This document shows positions 1 through 23,069 of a stretch of 64,000 nucleotides of DNA, in pieces. The notes beneath the pieces were generated by a model. It was not told the DNA's origin, did no database searches, and saw nothing but the letters and a program-made list of their open reading frames with translations. Origin of the DNA: Corylus avellana (taxonomy: Eukaryota; Streptophyta; Magnoliopsida; Fagales; Betulaceae); NCBI RefSeq assembly GCF_901000735.1, contig NC_081544.1, positions 28,762,095 through 28,826,094 on the forward strand, written 5' to 3'. The position numbers and the translations under genes are program-made. How positions within the stretch are numbered: the first letter of the stretch is position 1; each line of letters begins with the position of its first letter.

Positions 1-2634
1 GTGAAAGGGCGGGGGGAGCACGTCTCACACGAGCAATGTCGGATTTTTCGGATTTCATTTCTGAGCAGGGGCTCATGGATCTTCCCTTGGCTGGAGGTAC
101 ATTCACTTGGTCTAATTCTTACTCACGGTCTAGGATTGATCGTTTCCTAGTCTCTCCAGAATGGGAAATCAAATATCCTGGTGTGTTACAGAAGAGGTTG
201 CTTAGACTATGTTCGGATCATTTCCCCATTTTGCTTGATTGTGACGCCATGATTAGGGGTAAGAGGCCTTTTAAATTCGAAAACATGTGGCTGAAAAATG
301 TTGGTTTTGTCGATAGGGTACGGGCTTGGTGGTCGTCTTATAGTTTTTTTGGCTCTCCAAGTTTTATATTGGCCAAAAAGCTTAAGGCGTTAAAGGAGGA
401 CATTAAAAGATGGAATGAGATGGAATTTGGTAATGTAAGTGCAAGATGCTTAGAGAAAGCGGAAGAATTGAAGAACATGGACAGATTGGAGGAGGAGAGG
501 GAATTAGATGAAGAAGAGAAGGAAAGAAAAAGGGTGGTTATTAGGGAATTGGAGATCTCTCTTTTACAAGAAGAAATTAGTTGGAGACAAAAATCCAGGA
601 TTCGGTGGCTCAAAGAGGGGGACAAGTGCACTAAGTTCTTTCATCGGATCGCCAATTCTAATCGTAGATGCAACTCCATTGAGTCCATAGCCATTAATGG
701 ATCTCTTTCCTCTAACCAAGACCTCATCAAGGATCAGGCGGTGCAATTTTACGAGTCCTTATTTTCGGAACGTTGTGATTGGAGGCCTAGGGTGGACAAT
801 CTTGCTTTTGATATGTTGAATGCGGATGAGGCCAACCAGCTAGAAGTTCCTTTTGATGAAAAGGAGGTTTTGGAGGTGGTTAAAGGCATGGACAGAGATA
901 AGGCACCAGGTCCGGATGGTTTCTCTATGGCTTTCTTTCAAGAGTGCTGGGAGGTGATTAAGGAAGACATTATGGCGGTATTTTCAGACTTTCATACTCG
1001 TGGTAAGTTTGAAAAAAGTCTTAATGCTACTTTCATTTCTCTCATTCCAAAGGTGTCCGGGGCTTCCGAGTTTAAGGAGTTCCGTCCTATAAGTCTTATA
1101 AGCGGGACTTACAAGATTATTGCTAAAGTTCTCGCTAATAGGATGAGGAGGGTTGTGGATAGGGTGATTTCAAAGCCTCAAAATGCTTTTGTGAAGGGCA
1201 GGCAAATTACGGATTCGGTCCTTATTGCAAGTGAATGTTTGGATAGCCGAATCAATTCAGGGGAACCAGGGCTGCTTTGTAAATTGGATATGGAGAAGGC
1301 TTATGATCATATAAATTGGAAGTTTCTATTGTATCTTCTCAGGCGATGTGGTTTCGGGGAGAAATGGTGTTCATGGATTGAACGATGTATTTCGACGGCA
1401 CGCTTTTCTGTATTGATCAATGGTACTCCCTCAGGGTTCTTCAGAAGTTCTCGAGGGGTAAGGCAGGGGGATCCATTGTCTCCCTTCTTGTTTGTCATTA
1501 TTATGGAGGTGTTTAGCAGGATGATTGCTGCCGCCATTGATAATGGACGTATCTCGGGCTTTTCTGTGGGAGCCAATTTGCCTGAGAGGGTCACCATCTC
1601 TCATCTTTTATTTGCAGATGACACGTTGGTATTTTGTGGGGCAAATAGGGACCAAATTCGCTCTATTAAAGCTCTTCTCATTTGTTTTGAAGCTGTCTCA
1701 GGTATGAAGGTGAATATGGCTAAATCAGCCTTGGTTCCGGTAGGTGAGGTGGCTATTATGGAAGAATTGGCAGGGGTTTTGGGTTGTGGTATAGCGTCCC
1801 TGCCTTTGAAATATCTAGGGCTTCCTTTGGGCGCCCGGTTTAAGGCCAAAAACATTTGGGATGATACGCTGGAAAAAGTTGAGCGTAAGTTGGCCAGTTG
1901 GAAAAGGTTATACCTTTCTAAGGGAGGAAGGGTCACTTTAATCAAGAGCACACTCTCTAACCTTCCTACTTATTTATTATCTCTCTTTCCTATACCTGCT
2001 TCAGTGGCCAAGCGTATTGAGAAGCTTCAACGTGACTTTCTTTGGGGTGGTCTCAACGAAGAGTTCAAGTACCATTTGGTCAAGTGGGACAAGGTATGCT
2101 CTCCGATCTCTAAAGGTGGTTTAGGGATCAGGAAATTGAGAGTCTTTAATCAAGCCCTATTAGGGAAATGGCTATGGCGTTATGTGCATGAGAGAGAGGC
2201 TTGGTGGAGAATTGTAGTGGATGCAAAGTTTGGTTCCGAGTGGGGTGGAACCAAGGCTGATTTAGCCACCTCACCTAACCTACCGGTAGCCACCTCACCT
2301 ACCGGAACCAAGGCTGATTTAGCCATATTCACCTTCCGAGTGGCGTTGTTTGGAAAATGGTTCCTCAATGCATTGTGTGGTGCCTATGGTTAGAAAGGAA
2401 TGAGAGATGCTTTCAGGATTCTGAGCGATCCTTGGAGGAACTCACGGCCTTCTTTTTCCATACCCTCTACTCATGGACAGCGGCTTGGCTCGCTCCTTTA
2501 GTTATTAGCTTTCTTGATTTTCTTGTTCTTTTCTCTTCTTCTAGTTAGTCGTTTCCCTTGTATACTTCCTGTGTACTAGGGTTGCGCCCCTCTGCGCTTT
2601 TGATATAAAATATTACTTATCAAAAAAAAAAATA
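1..2634 (+). mobile_element. LINE (L1-type) non-LTR retrotransposon, 5' cut by window edge, internally deleted
   Basis: A single frame, open from about base 3 to 2393, carries the C-terminal end of an apurinic-type endonuclease (RIDRFLVSPEWE, SDHFPILLDC) and then a reverse transcriptase with the RT signatures KAPGPDGF, FRPISLI, GVRQGDPLSPFLF and the catalytic FADD near base 1610. Aligned by eye to the LINE at 5051-8462, the frame is collinear to about base 2246. It then jumps over most of the C-terminal region, including the zinc-knuckle segment, into a rearranged patch (2247-2336) and a second microhomology junction near 2340-2355 (gtttgg shared). Frame 3 then resumes the true C-terminus (VPQCIVWCLWLERNERCF, ending near 2548). 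The 3' end is the family tail GTTGCGCCCCTCTGCGC ... ACTTATC plus an A-run (about 2618-2634). The 5' flank is outside the window, so no target duplication can be seen. It cannot encode a complete protein. Confidence 0.93.
2247..2336. repeat. Templated inverted insertion at a LINE deletion junction
   Basis: Bases 2287-2336 are an exact 50-nt reverse complement of bases 1706-1755 in the RT coding part of the same element. Bases 2247-2286 contain a second, shorter inverted copy of part of the same segment (the ggaaccaaggctgatttagcc stretch), followed by short repeats of cctcacctaacc. The patch replaces about 0.6 kb that is present in the sister LINE at 5051-8462. It stays open in the + frame, so the translated protein carries a spurious duplicated ATSP...GTKADLA segment. 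Confidence 0.9.
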
Positions 2635-3850
2635 ATAATGACGAAACTACCATCAAACTCTAATGACTTACTAACCCTAATAACTCTTCTAACACTCCCC
2701 CTCATGCTGGATCATATAAATCCAGCTTGGAAGAAACAAGCAAATGAAAAACACATAAAAACATACTCTAACACTCTCCCTCAAGTTGGAACAGCTTGGA
2801 GCACACAATACAAAGACCCATAAAAATAACAAGAAAATTTGCTAAAATTTCAATGCCAATTGAAAACTCGTCAGAAACTGCAACAGGCAATCAGCCGATA
2901 GGATCTCACCGGAAAACAACAAGGACTGGTCGGAACCCATTGCAAAACACCAAGGCCAGTCGGATCTCACCGCAAAACACCAAGGTCGGTATAATCTCGC
3001 TAGACAACAACGGGTTGAAAACCACCGCAAAACACCATAGCCAATCGGATCTCACCGCAAAACACCAAGGCCAATCGGATCTCGACAACTAACAACGATC
3101 ACATTTCATGTGATCAACTAACGAGTCTTGCCGGAACTCGCAGGATACAGGCAGAACATGCTTGAGACACCAAAACCAAGTTGAAATACTGCTAAAAAAT
3201 CAAACAAGAACCTTCGCCGGAGATAGACAGAACACACTGGCGACTCCAAACACAACAGCCACAAAATCAATCGACGACCACAGAGCAACTTTTCAACAGC
3301 ACAGACCACGCCAACACTAACAGAATTTTTATTTTTATTTTTTCGATGGCCATTGCAACATGCCAGCCACCTTACACCAACCACCACAGACCATGCCGGC
3401 CACCACAAATAGCACCAAACATCACAAAAAATACTAGAAACTTAGAAAACTAGTAGGACACACCACAAAAACCACGTAAAAACACACAGCAAACTTTTTT
3501 TTTTCTTTTCAAACTCAACCATGGACAACATCTTTCAAGGCACTGCCCGTGTGGAATCTAAGCCAACATGGGCGGTACTGCCACCAGAAGAACACTCACC
3601 AAAACAAAACAAACAACAGTGGAAAACTAAGACTACAAACAAAGGAACAAGGAACTAAACCCTAAGGCTCTAATACCATATTAATAGGATTGTAGCAAGA
3701 AGATTAGAGGGAGAAAAGGAGGCTACTGTATTATTCAGCTTATTCTTAACCTAATACAAACACCCTAATATATAGGATTAGGGAAATATCATATTGACCA
3801 AACTACCCTCAAACCCTAATGACTTACTAACCCTAATAACTCTTCTAACA
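2635..3850 (-). mobile_element. Non-autonomous LTR retroelement, 3' LTR cut by LINE
   Basis: On the minus strand a short LTR starts TGTTAGAAGAG at 3850 and ends near 3691 (about 160 bp, TG...CA). About 12 nt later comes a primer-binding site like tRNA-iMet, TGGTATTAGAGCC (plus 3666-3678). The internal region of about 1 kb has no substantial ORF. It ends in a purine tract, GAGGGGGAG (plus about 2695-2703), directly followed by a second copy of the LTR start (plus 2694 downward). That second LTR is only about 60 bp long because the LINE poly(A) at 2618-2634 abuts it, so the LINE appears to have inserted into this LTR. The PBS and polypurine tract in order define orientation. Copia-like ancestry is inferred from the PPT/LTR start style only. 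Confidence 0.75.
2899..3090. repeat. Degenerate tandem repeat inside the LTR element
   Basis: Units of roughly 30-40 bp built on ggatctcaccgcaaaacacc and aaggccagtc are repeated about five times with drift. They explain the short repetitive ORFs read on both strands here. No coding function is apparent. Confidence 0.7.
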
Positions 3851-5037
3851 GAACACATAAGAAACTGCAAGGCAACCAAATCAATTGTTCAAATCCAAAA
3901 ACAAAAGTGTATGTACTAGCACATAACCATCTTGAGAAGGGTGAAATATGTACATCTCTCCAAGCCATAGTTCATACTACAAATTTATTTGATTTTCCAC
4001 AGACACATTGACACACACCAGTACACCACATGCATGCAGACAGGTGCATGCCCAAATAGCAACAGGAAAACTGTGAAGTCATTGACAACAGAAGTCCAAA
4101 GATACATCATAAGAAATTAAAAATCATTGTTGCAAGCACTTCCACAAGAGATTCCAAATAATTAAAAAAATATAACACCACTTTTTTCGTCATCCCAGAC
4201 TTCCTTTTCTGGCTCTTGGAGGATGCTAGCTTGCTGCATGACAAATAAGAAGGATACAACTCTTAAACTAGGGTCTTGCATGACAAACAACATAGTGGTT
4301 GCGTATTGCCCATCTTTGACTCTAAGATATTAAACCATCAAAATTATTATGTAAGACAACACCCACGATTAGGAAAACTGCTTCACAGCAAACAACTACC
4401 CAAAGCATACCAGAAACTAAGCAACGGGAAGACACCAAACATATGCCAATTTAGATGGGGCCCACACTCACTGAATGCCTCTGGCCTAAACAGGATCCAG
4501 ACAACACTTTTAAAAAGTTGCTAGGAAGACTTATCTCCCATTCTAGATGTTGGATAAACCATTCCATTAACAAAAAGTACTATGAATTGCAAACCTGACC
4601 AAAAACAACACGAGATTTTGAAAATCCTGGAATTTGCTAGATATTGTGCTGCCTATTAAGAGGCTCCTTGAAATATTACTATGGTCAATAACGAGGTTCC
4701 ATTGTTTAGTTGCTAGGTTTCAAATATTTTCTGCATAATTATTTCAGCTAGAAGTCAGAATGATTGTTTCTTTTCTGCTTTCATGGATGTTCAGTGACTT
4801 CTGCATACGTAAGTAATTAGCAATCTTCTACATTTAATCATCAAGACAAGGAAACCCCCATCCTCCATTAATATCTTAGGCAAATAAAATAAAAATGGGA
4901 TAGATGTATCATGCAATTGATACATATTGAATATGTCTAAATAGTGGAATTTCTAATTTTTCAGTTATACTATTGCAATGGGTCTAGATATTTGTTTCCA
5001 TATCCTGTAAAAGAATTCTTTGATTGCCTACCTCAGT
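3851..5037. other. Non-coding stretch, nothing recognised
   Basis: AT-rich sequence with no convincing ORF, splice pattern or transposon ends that I can identify. It is probably part of the long intron downstream of the last visible gyrase A exon, or sequence beyond a truncated gene. I looked for the next gyrase A exon here and did not find one. Confidence 0.5.
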
Positions 5038-5050
5038 TCTTTTGGCCCTT
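5038..5050. repeat. Target-site duplication of LINE, left copy
   Basis: TCTTTTGGCCCTT is repeated exactly at 8463-8475 on the other side of the LINE at 5051-8462. A 13-bp duplication fits target-primed reverse transcription. Confidence 0.88.
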
Positions 5051-8000
5051 TTTGATAAGTAATAATGCATTAAAAGAGCGCAGAGGGGCGCAACCCAAGT
5101 ACACAGGGAGTATACAAGAGAGCGACTAAGTAGGGGAGATAGAAGAAGAGAATATAAGGAGAAAATCAGAAAAGTTGATCACTAAAGGAGCAAGCCAGCC
5201 TGAAGTCCATGTGAATAAAGTGTACAAAAAGAAATGAATGAGGTCCTCTAGATTCCTCGACGCATCTTCGAAGCATCTCGCATTCCTTTCCTTCCAGAGG
5301 CACCAAAGGAGACAAAGGGGAGCCATCTTCCAAACCACCGCACTACTCGTTCTCCCACCCGCCCACCAACTAGCGAACATCTCTTTTACACTTCTAGGCA
5401 TAACCCAACACATGTTAAAGCGAGAAAAGATAACATCCCACAACTTCCGTGCGACTACACAATGAAGAAAAAGATGATCCACGGACTCCCCATCCGCCTC
5501 ACACATATAACATCGATTAATCACAACGATGCCTCTCTTCCGAACATTATCCAACGTGAGAGGTTTCCCAAGGGCAGCCGCCCATGCAAAAAACGCTACT
5601 CTCAAAGGAGCCTTAGTACGCCAAATACTTTTCCACGGAAAGTGATTAGGAACCTTAAGGGCAAGCATCCTATAGAAAGAGCGGACCTCAAACTTCCCTT
5701 TACTTGAGTGAATCCACCACATCCGGTCCACCCCTTCCCCCCTAATCAAAGACGAGTACAAGAGCGAGAAGAAAGAGGCTAAGGCCATCTCCTCCCAATC
5801 ATGAATACTGCGGGTGAAAGTAACATTCCAGTGAACCATCCCATTTACACACTCTCGGATATCCGCAATGGAAGCGTCCTTATTGCAAGCAATATTAAAA
5901 AGACCCGGGAAGACATCCTTGAGAGACGTCTCACCACACCACCAATCCGCCCAAAATTTGACCTTCCCTCCCACACCAGGATCTAATCTGAAGTGACCCC
6001 GAAACGACCTCCAAACTCCACAAATGTGTTTCCATAACCCCACCCCATGCGTTCCACGAGGAACTTTAGTGCGCCAACCCCCCCAAACCACCCCATACTT
6101 AGCCACCAAAATACTTCTCCACCAAGCTTCTTCCTCATTTGCAAATCTCCATAACCATTTCCCCAAGAGAGCTTGATTGAAAAGATGCAAACTCCGAATC
6201 CCTAGCCCTCCCTCAGCAATTGGAGAACACACCTCATGCCAACTTACCAAATGGAACTTAGTCTCATCCTTGAACCCCCCCCATAAAAAATCCCGTTGAA
6301 TCTTCTCAATACGATTCACCACGGAAATGGGAATGGGAAAGAGAGACAAAAGATAGGTGGGGAGATTGGATAGAGTGCTCTTGATGAGAGTGAGCCTTGC
6401 CCCCTTAGACAAATAAGAACGCTTCCAAGGGGCCAACCTTCGAGCAATTTTCTCCAACATGTCATCCCAAATAGCCAACTGCTTGAAGGACGCCCCTAGC
6501 GGAAGACCCAGGTACTTCAAGGGCAAAGAACTAGTACCACAACCCAAAACACCAGCCAACTCAACCGTCTCCACCGAATCTCCGACTGGAACCAAAACAG
6601 ACTTGGCCCGATTAACTTTTAACCCTGAGACCGCCTCGAAACCAATAATGAGAGCTTTAATAAATCTGACATTTTCAGATGATGCCCCACAAAACACCAA
6701 CGTATCATCAGCAAATAGAAGATGGGAGACAGAAACCCGCCCAATGTCCCTGGCACCCACATAGAAACCATTGATGAAACCCCTACTGATAGAGACATTA
6801 ATCATCCTACTGAAAGCCTCCATGGCCATGATGAACAAGAAAGGCGAAAGAGGGTTGCCTTGTCTAACCCCACGCGAACTCCCAAAGAAACCGGAGGGTG
6901 AACCATTGATCAACACCGAGAACCTCACCGACGAGATACAATGTTCAATCCAAGAGCACCATTTCTCACCAAAACCGCACCTTTTTAAAAGGTAGAGTAG
7001 AAACTTCCAATTCAAGTGATCGTAAGACTTCTCCATATCCAACTTACACAAGAGGCCGGGATCCCCAGATCTAATCCGGCTGTCCAGGCATTCATTGGCA
7101 ATAAGCACCGAATCCAAAATCTGTCTTCCTTTGACGAACGCATTTTGCGGATTGGAAATGACCCGGTTCATGACTCCCTTCATTCTATTGGCTAACACCT
7201 TCGCAATAATCTTATAAATCCCTCCCACAAGGCTAATAGGACGGAAGTCCTTCAAATCGGATGCCCCATGTGACTTCGGAATAAGAGCAATGAATGTAGC
7301 ATTGAGACTTTTTTCGAACTTGCCTCGATCATAGAACTCCACAAAAACAGCCATGATGTCCTTTTTGATCACCTCCCAGCAGTCCTGAAAGAAAGCCATA
7401 GAAAAACCATCCGGGCCTGGGGCCTTATCCCTATCCATCTTTTTGACCACCTCCCACACCTCCCTTTCCTCAAAAGGAACTTCCAGACTAGAAGACTCTT
7501 CCCCTTCCAACATATCGAGATGAAGATTATCCAACCTCGGTCTCCAACTAAGAGTCTCTGTGAAGAGCGTCTTATAAAATCGAGTAATGTGACTGCTAAT
7601 AGCCTCTTGATCAGAGATAGCAGTGCCATGAATGATCAGAGACTCAATATAGTTCTGTCTTCTATTGGCATTAGCAATCCGATGGAAGAATTTGGTACAC
7701 TTGTCACCCTCTTTCAACCAACGGATTCTAGATTTTTGCCTCCAGCTGATTTCTTCTTGAAGGAGGGAAACTTCTAACTCCCTAGCAAGCATCCTTCTCT
7801 TCTCGATCTCCTCCGTGGATAAACCTCTCTCTTCCTCCACCCTATCCAAAGCTTTGATATCTTCCATACGAGCCTTAATACTAGCCCCCACATTGCCGAA
7901 CTCTTGAGCATTCCATCTCCTAATGTCCCCCTTTCGTGCTTGCAACTTCTTGGAAATAATGAAGCTCGGCGTGCCCTGGAAATGATACGAACCCCACCAA

Positions 8001-8462
8001 CTGCGCACTTTGTCCACAAAACCCTCCTCTTTGAGCCACATGTTCTCGAATTTGAAAGGCCTTTTACCTCCCGCATGAGAATTACAGTCCAATATAATAG
8101 GGGCATGATCGGAGCAGGCCCGTAGCATCTTCTTCTGACGCAAATCTGGATGGCGGGCTTCCCACTCCGGGGAGACAAGAAAGCGGTCAATCCTAGACCA
8201 AGAGTTGTTATTAGACAAGTAGAAATCCCCCCCACTAAGGGGAGATCCATGAGACCCTGATCCGATATGAAATCACCAAAATCCCTCATTGCCGACCGCG
8301 AATGAGCTCCCCTCGACCTTTCACTAGGATGAAGGGTGACATTGAAATCCCCGCCGATACACCACGGCACGTCCCAACAGCTCATGACCCCTGCCAACTC
8401 CTCCCAAAGAAAACGCCTAGCAATGACTCTGTTGGGTCCATACACCCCCGCAAAGCAATGAC
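5051..8462 (-). mobile_element. Near-intact 5'-truncated LINE (L1-type)
   Basis: A 3.4-kb insertion bounded by an exact 13-bp target-site duplication (5038-5050 and 8463-8475). On the minus strand it starts within the endonuclease domain (GVYGPN, GGDFNV), runs through a full reverse transcriptase (YKIIAKVLANR, GVRQGNPLSPFLF, HLLFADDTLVF) and a C-terminal zinc-binding segment, and ends in the family tail with a short A-run (plus about 5051-5055). The N-terminal ORF1 and the start of the endonuclease are missing, so this copy is a 5' truncation. High ORF integrity suggests recent insertion. Confidence 0.93.
5126..8462 (-). pseudogene. LINE endonuclease-reverse transcriptase ORF, truncated and frameshifted once
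   Basis: The main frame (5126-8218, 1030 codons) covers the end of the endonuclease (SRIDRFLVSPEWE, SDHAPIILDC), the RT palm with FADD, thumb-like region, and a zinc-knuckle domain of the zf-RVT type (CYMCEADGESVDHLFLHC, plus about 5460-5520). The upstream part of the endonuclease lies in another frame from about 8462 to 8230 (GGDFNVTLHPSERSRGAHS). The two frames meet at a run of seven G on the minus strand (plus 8227-8233). One extra G would restore V-G-G-D, so a single-base deletion in the run, or a sequencing error, explains the break. There is no start codon for the whole protein because the 5' end is missing. Confidence 0.88.
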
Positions 8463-8957
8463 TCTTTTGGCCCTTATTCTCAAATGATTTCTCAAAGGCT
8501 GTCCACGATTCACACATTTTCTGTGGCATTTCTTCTTTAATATTTTCAAATGCAGTAAAAGGAATTCTTAACAATACACCAAAATGGCCACATTTTGTGC
8601 TTAGATTCAACACACAGCTCTTGTTCATAAACAATATCGTGTGTCTATCATACATCTTGTACCTGTAATTCTCTGATCCAATGAAGAAAAAAAATACTTC
8701 CACCTCATCTATGTTATATTCAGTTCTGAAGTCATAACACCCATTAAAAGCACTCATTTCCAGCCAATATATTGAATTTTTGAGGGCCCAGTACACAAAG
8801 CTCAAGTTTAATACAAAGGACAAGTAAAATCAAGTTTTATTCATAAATCGAAAACTGAAGAGTAGTATCAGATTTGCTTCACTTAATAGACGCGTAACAG
8901 AAAAGAAAAACCTTTAATTCCAATCAATATTTTGTAGTGAGGGGAGAAAATACTCAC
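8463..8957. other. Intron-like sequence next to gyrase A exon
   Basis: Contains the right copy of the LINE target duplication (8463-8475), then AT-rich sequence up to the splice donor of the last visible gyrase A exon (GG followed by GTGAGT at 8957 downward). An open frame read through it on the minus strand is a chance extension of the LINE frame. Confidence 0.55.
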
Positions 8958-21138
<12,181 letters not shown>

Positions 21139-21221
21139 TCAGAAAAAAGTGATAAACCCTAAAGCAATTTTTTTTTGGGGACATGCGCGCCAAGGTTTTA
21201 AGCAGACACGTGAAAGGCACG

Positions 21222-21232
21222 CGATATATTTT
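21222..21232 (-). promoter_or_regulatory. Candidate TATA box of gyrase A
   Basis: AAATATATCGC on the minus strand, about 215 bp upstream of the chosen start codon. Position and sequence are plausible, but no transcript start is known. Confidence 0.3.
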
Positions 21233-21554
21233 GAAGGGAAAGGACAATATATGATGCAGGTGCTGTAACTTCTTCTATTTTTTTGAAAAGTCTGAGGTAG
21301 TCGTGCAGTGTGTACACATGACCATAGTTTTGTTAATAATTTTAAGGTTAAATGCCTTTTAGCTCTCTTATGGTATGACCTAATATTAAGCGGCCTTTGT
21401 CTTGAGCCTAAAAGTAGAGATGGTCATTTTGTTCATGTTATGTCCAATATTTGAACGGCTTGTCATATTAAGCCTATCAATAATTGACATATGTCTCATA
21501 TATTTTATTAATATTATTTTTAAAAAATAAAAATAAAATAAAATAAAATAAAAA

Positions 21555-21870
21555 CTTTATTTTTAATTTTTTTTAATCTATGACCGGCCACCCCATGAGC
21601 TAGGGGTGGCCGGTCATGAGCCACTCCCAAAGTCCCCAGTCACCACTAAGGGTGGCTCACTCCGCAAGTGGCTGGCAATGCACCCTAGTGTCTTTTAAAA
21701 AAAAAAAAAAACTTTTATTTTTAATCTTTTTTAATCTATGACCGGCCGCCCCATGAGCTAGGGGTGGCCAGTCATGGGCCACTCCCAAAGTCCCTAGTCA
21801 CCTCTAAGGATGGCTCGCTCCAAGAGTGGCCGGCAGTGCACTCCCGGTGTCTTTGGGATTCTTTTCTTTT
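21555..21870. repeat. Two tandem copies of a 158-bp hairpin-bearing repeat
   Basis: Copies start near 21555 and 21713 (accggcc at 21583 and 21741, period 158). Each contains an inverted repeat around CATGAGCTAGG. In copy 1 the arms are ACCGGCCACCCC and GGGGTGGCCGGT, exact over 12 bp (21583-21616). Copies are separated by an A-run. The block lies between divergent gyrase A and RING-protein genes. Confidence 0.75.
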
Positions 21871-22620
21871 TTCTTTTTATTTTTAATCTTTTTTTATGTT
21901 TTCAATGGTTTATTCAATTTTTTTAAATAATATTAAAAATTCATATGGGATCGATGTCACATTTTGAAAGGCATTAACCTAGATCACGGTTAAGTTATGA
22001 ACACAACATGGACGAACTAGTATCTTCGTTTATTAGATGTATATAAGTACTACCTACAATATTTTTTAACCCAAATTAGCCATTTAATAATGGATATTAC
22101 CACACATTCCAAAAATAACTACATAACCCATAATTTTGACAGAACTTGGACATAATTTGATTTAAAAGAGGGAGAGAAACACAAATGAGTTGATTGATAC
22201 AATTAAAAATCCATGCAACATGACAAAAGAAAAAATGGCAAGAGGGGCCCGGCTAAGCAAACATTCACAATGAAATTCAAAGTGACTAAGAGTGCATTTG
22301 GCATTACAATTTTATATATAAAAGGTATGATTTTAAACTAAATCGCAAGTAAGGAAGTGTTTTTTTGAAAACGCAAAATTTTAAATGTTAAATTGCGATT
22401 TTAAAAGTCAAACCATGATTTTGCTAAATGCTTAATTGTGCTTTTAAAAATCACGTATTTAAATTTAAACAGACCATAATATTAATTAAGCTTATGCCAA
22501 TGATTATCTATGATAATAGTTGAACTTATGCCCTAATACATGTCGGACCGGTTTTGAAATTTTTTATTAGACATCTAAACCATTGTCGGTGACGTAATCG
22601 TTTAGGTTATCTTAAGAAAG
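21871..22620. other. Intergenic, AT-rich
   Basis: No gene seen. 22290-22480 contains gattttaaa and aaatcgc motifs like those of the MITE at 23449-23971 and may be a decayed relative. Confidence 0.4.
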
Positions 22621-22768
22621 TTTTATCTACCACCAAAGAGAAAAACAAGAAAACAAAAACAACGATGCAATTCGGTCAAGAAAATTATTTTGCACAACAA
22701 CCCGTGTCCGGTCCATGTTTAAAGGGCTCTCATAAAGAAGTCGTAGCCAGCCAGCATGCCTTGTTAGA

Positions 22769-22770
22769 GC

Positions 22771-22802
<32 letters not shown>
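22769..22802. repeat. (GA)n microsatellite
   Basis: Uninterrupted GA repeat of about 16 units, upstream of or in the 5' untranslated exon of the RING gene. GA/CT tracts are common near plant promoters. Confidence 0.85.
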
Positions 22803-22809
<7 letters not shown>

Positions 22810-23069
22810 GCCAAAATGTGAAAATGAGAGCACGCTCGAAGACATTGAAACGGCAGCAATACTATTAAATTTTCTGGAAAATGACGAGGAAACCATAAAG
22901 GAAGACTTTGGGCTGCAATTGTATTCTAAACGCGTACGCATATATATGGAAAGGCAGAGAAGAGTCTCCTTGTTCTTATCTTCTCCTTTTCTCTTCTTCG
23001 ATAAGATAGTTGTCAACTCTATTATCTATTCTTTGAATCTCACCACAGATTCTGATTTTATATCCACAG

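Noticed and set aside
1306..1951. Minus-strand ORFs inside the first LINE
   Set aside because: Antisense of the RT domain.
7774..8823. 349-codon minus-strand frame that looks like a fusion of unknown sequence to a LINE endonuclease
   Set aside because: The N-terminal 120 codons are intron sequence outside the 13-bp target duplication, and the C-terminal part is the LINE read out of frame after the G-run. Not a real fusion.
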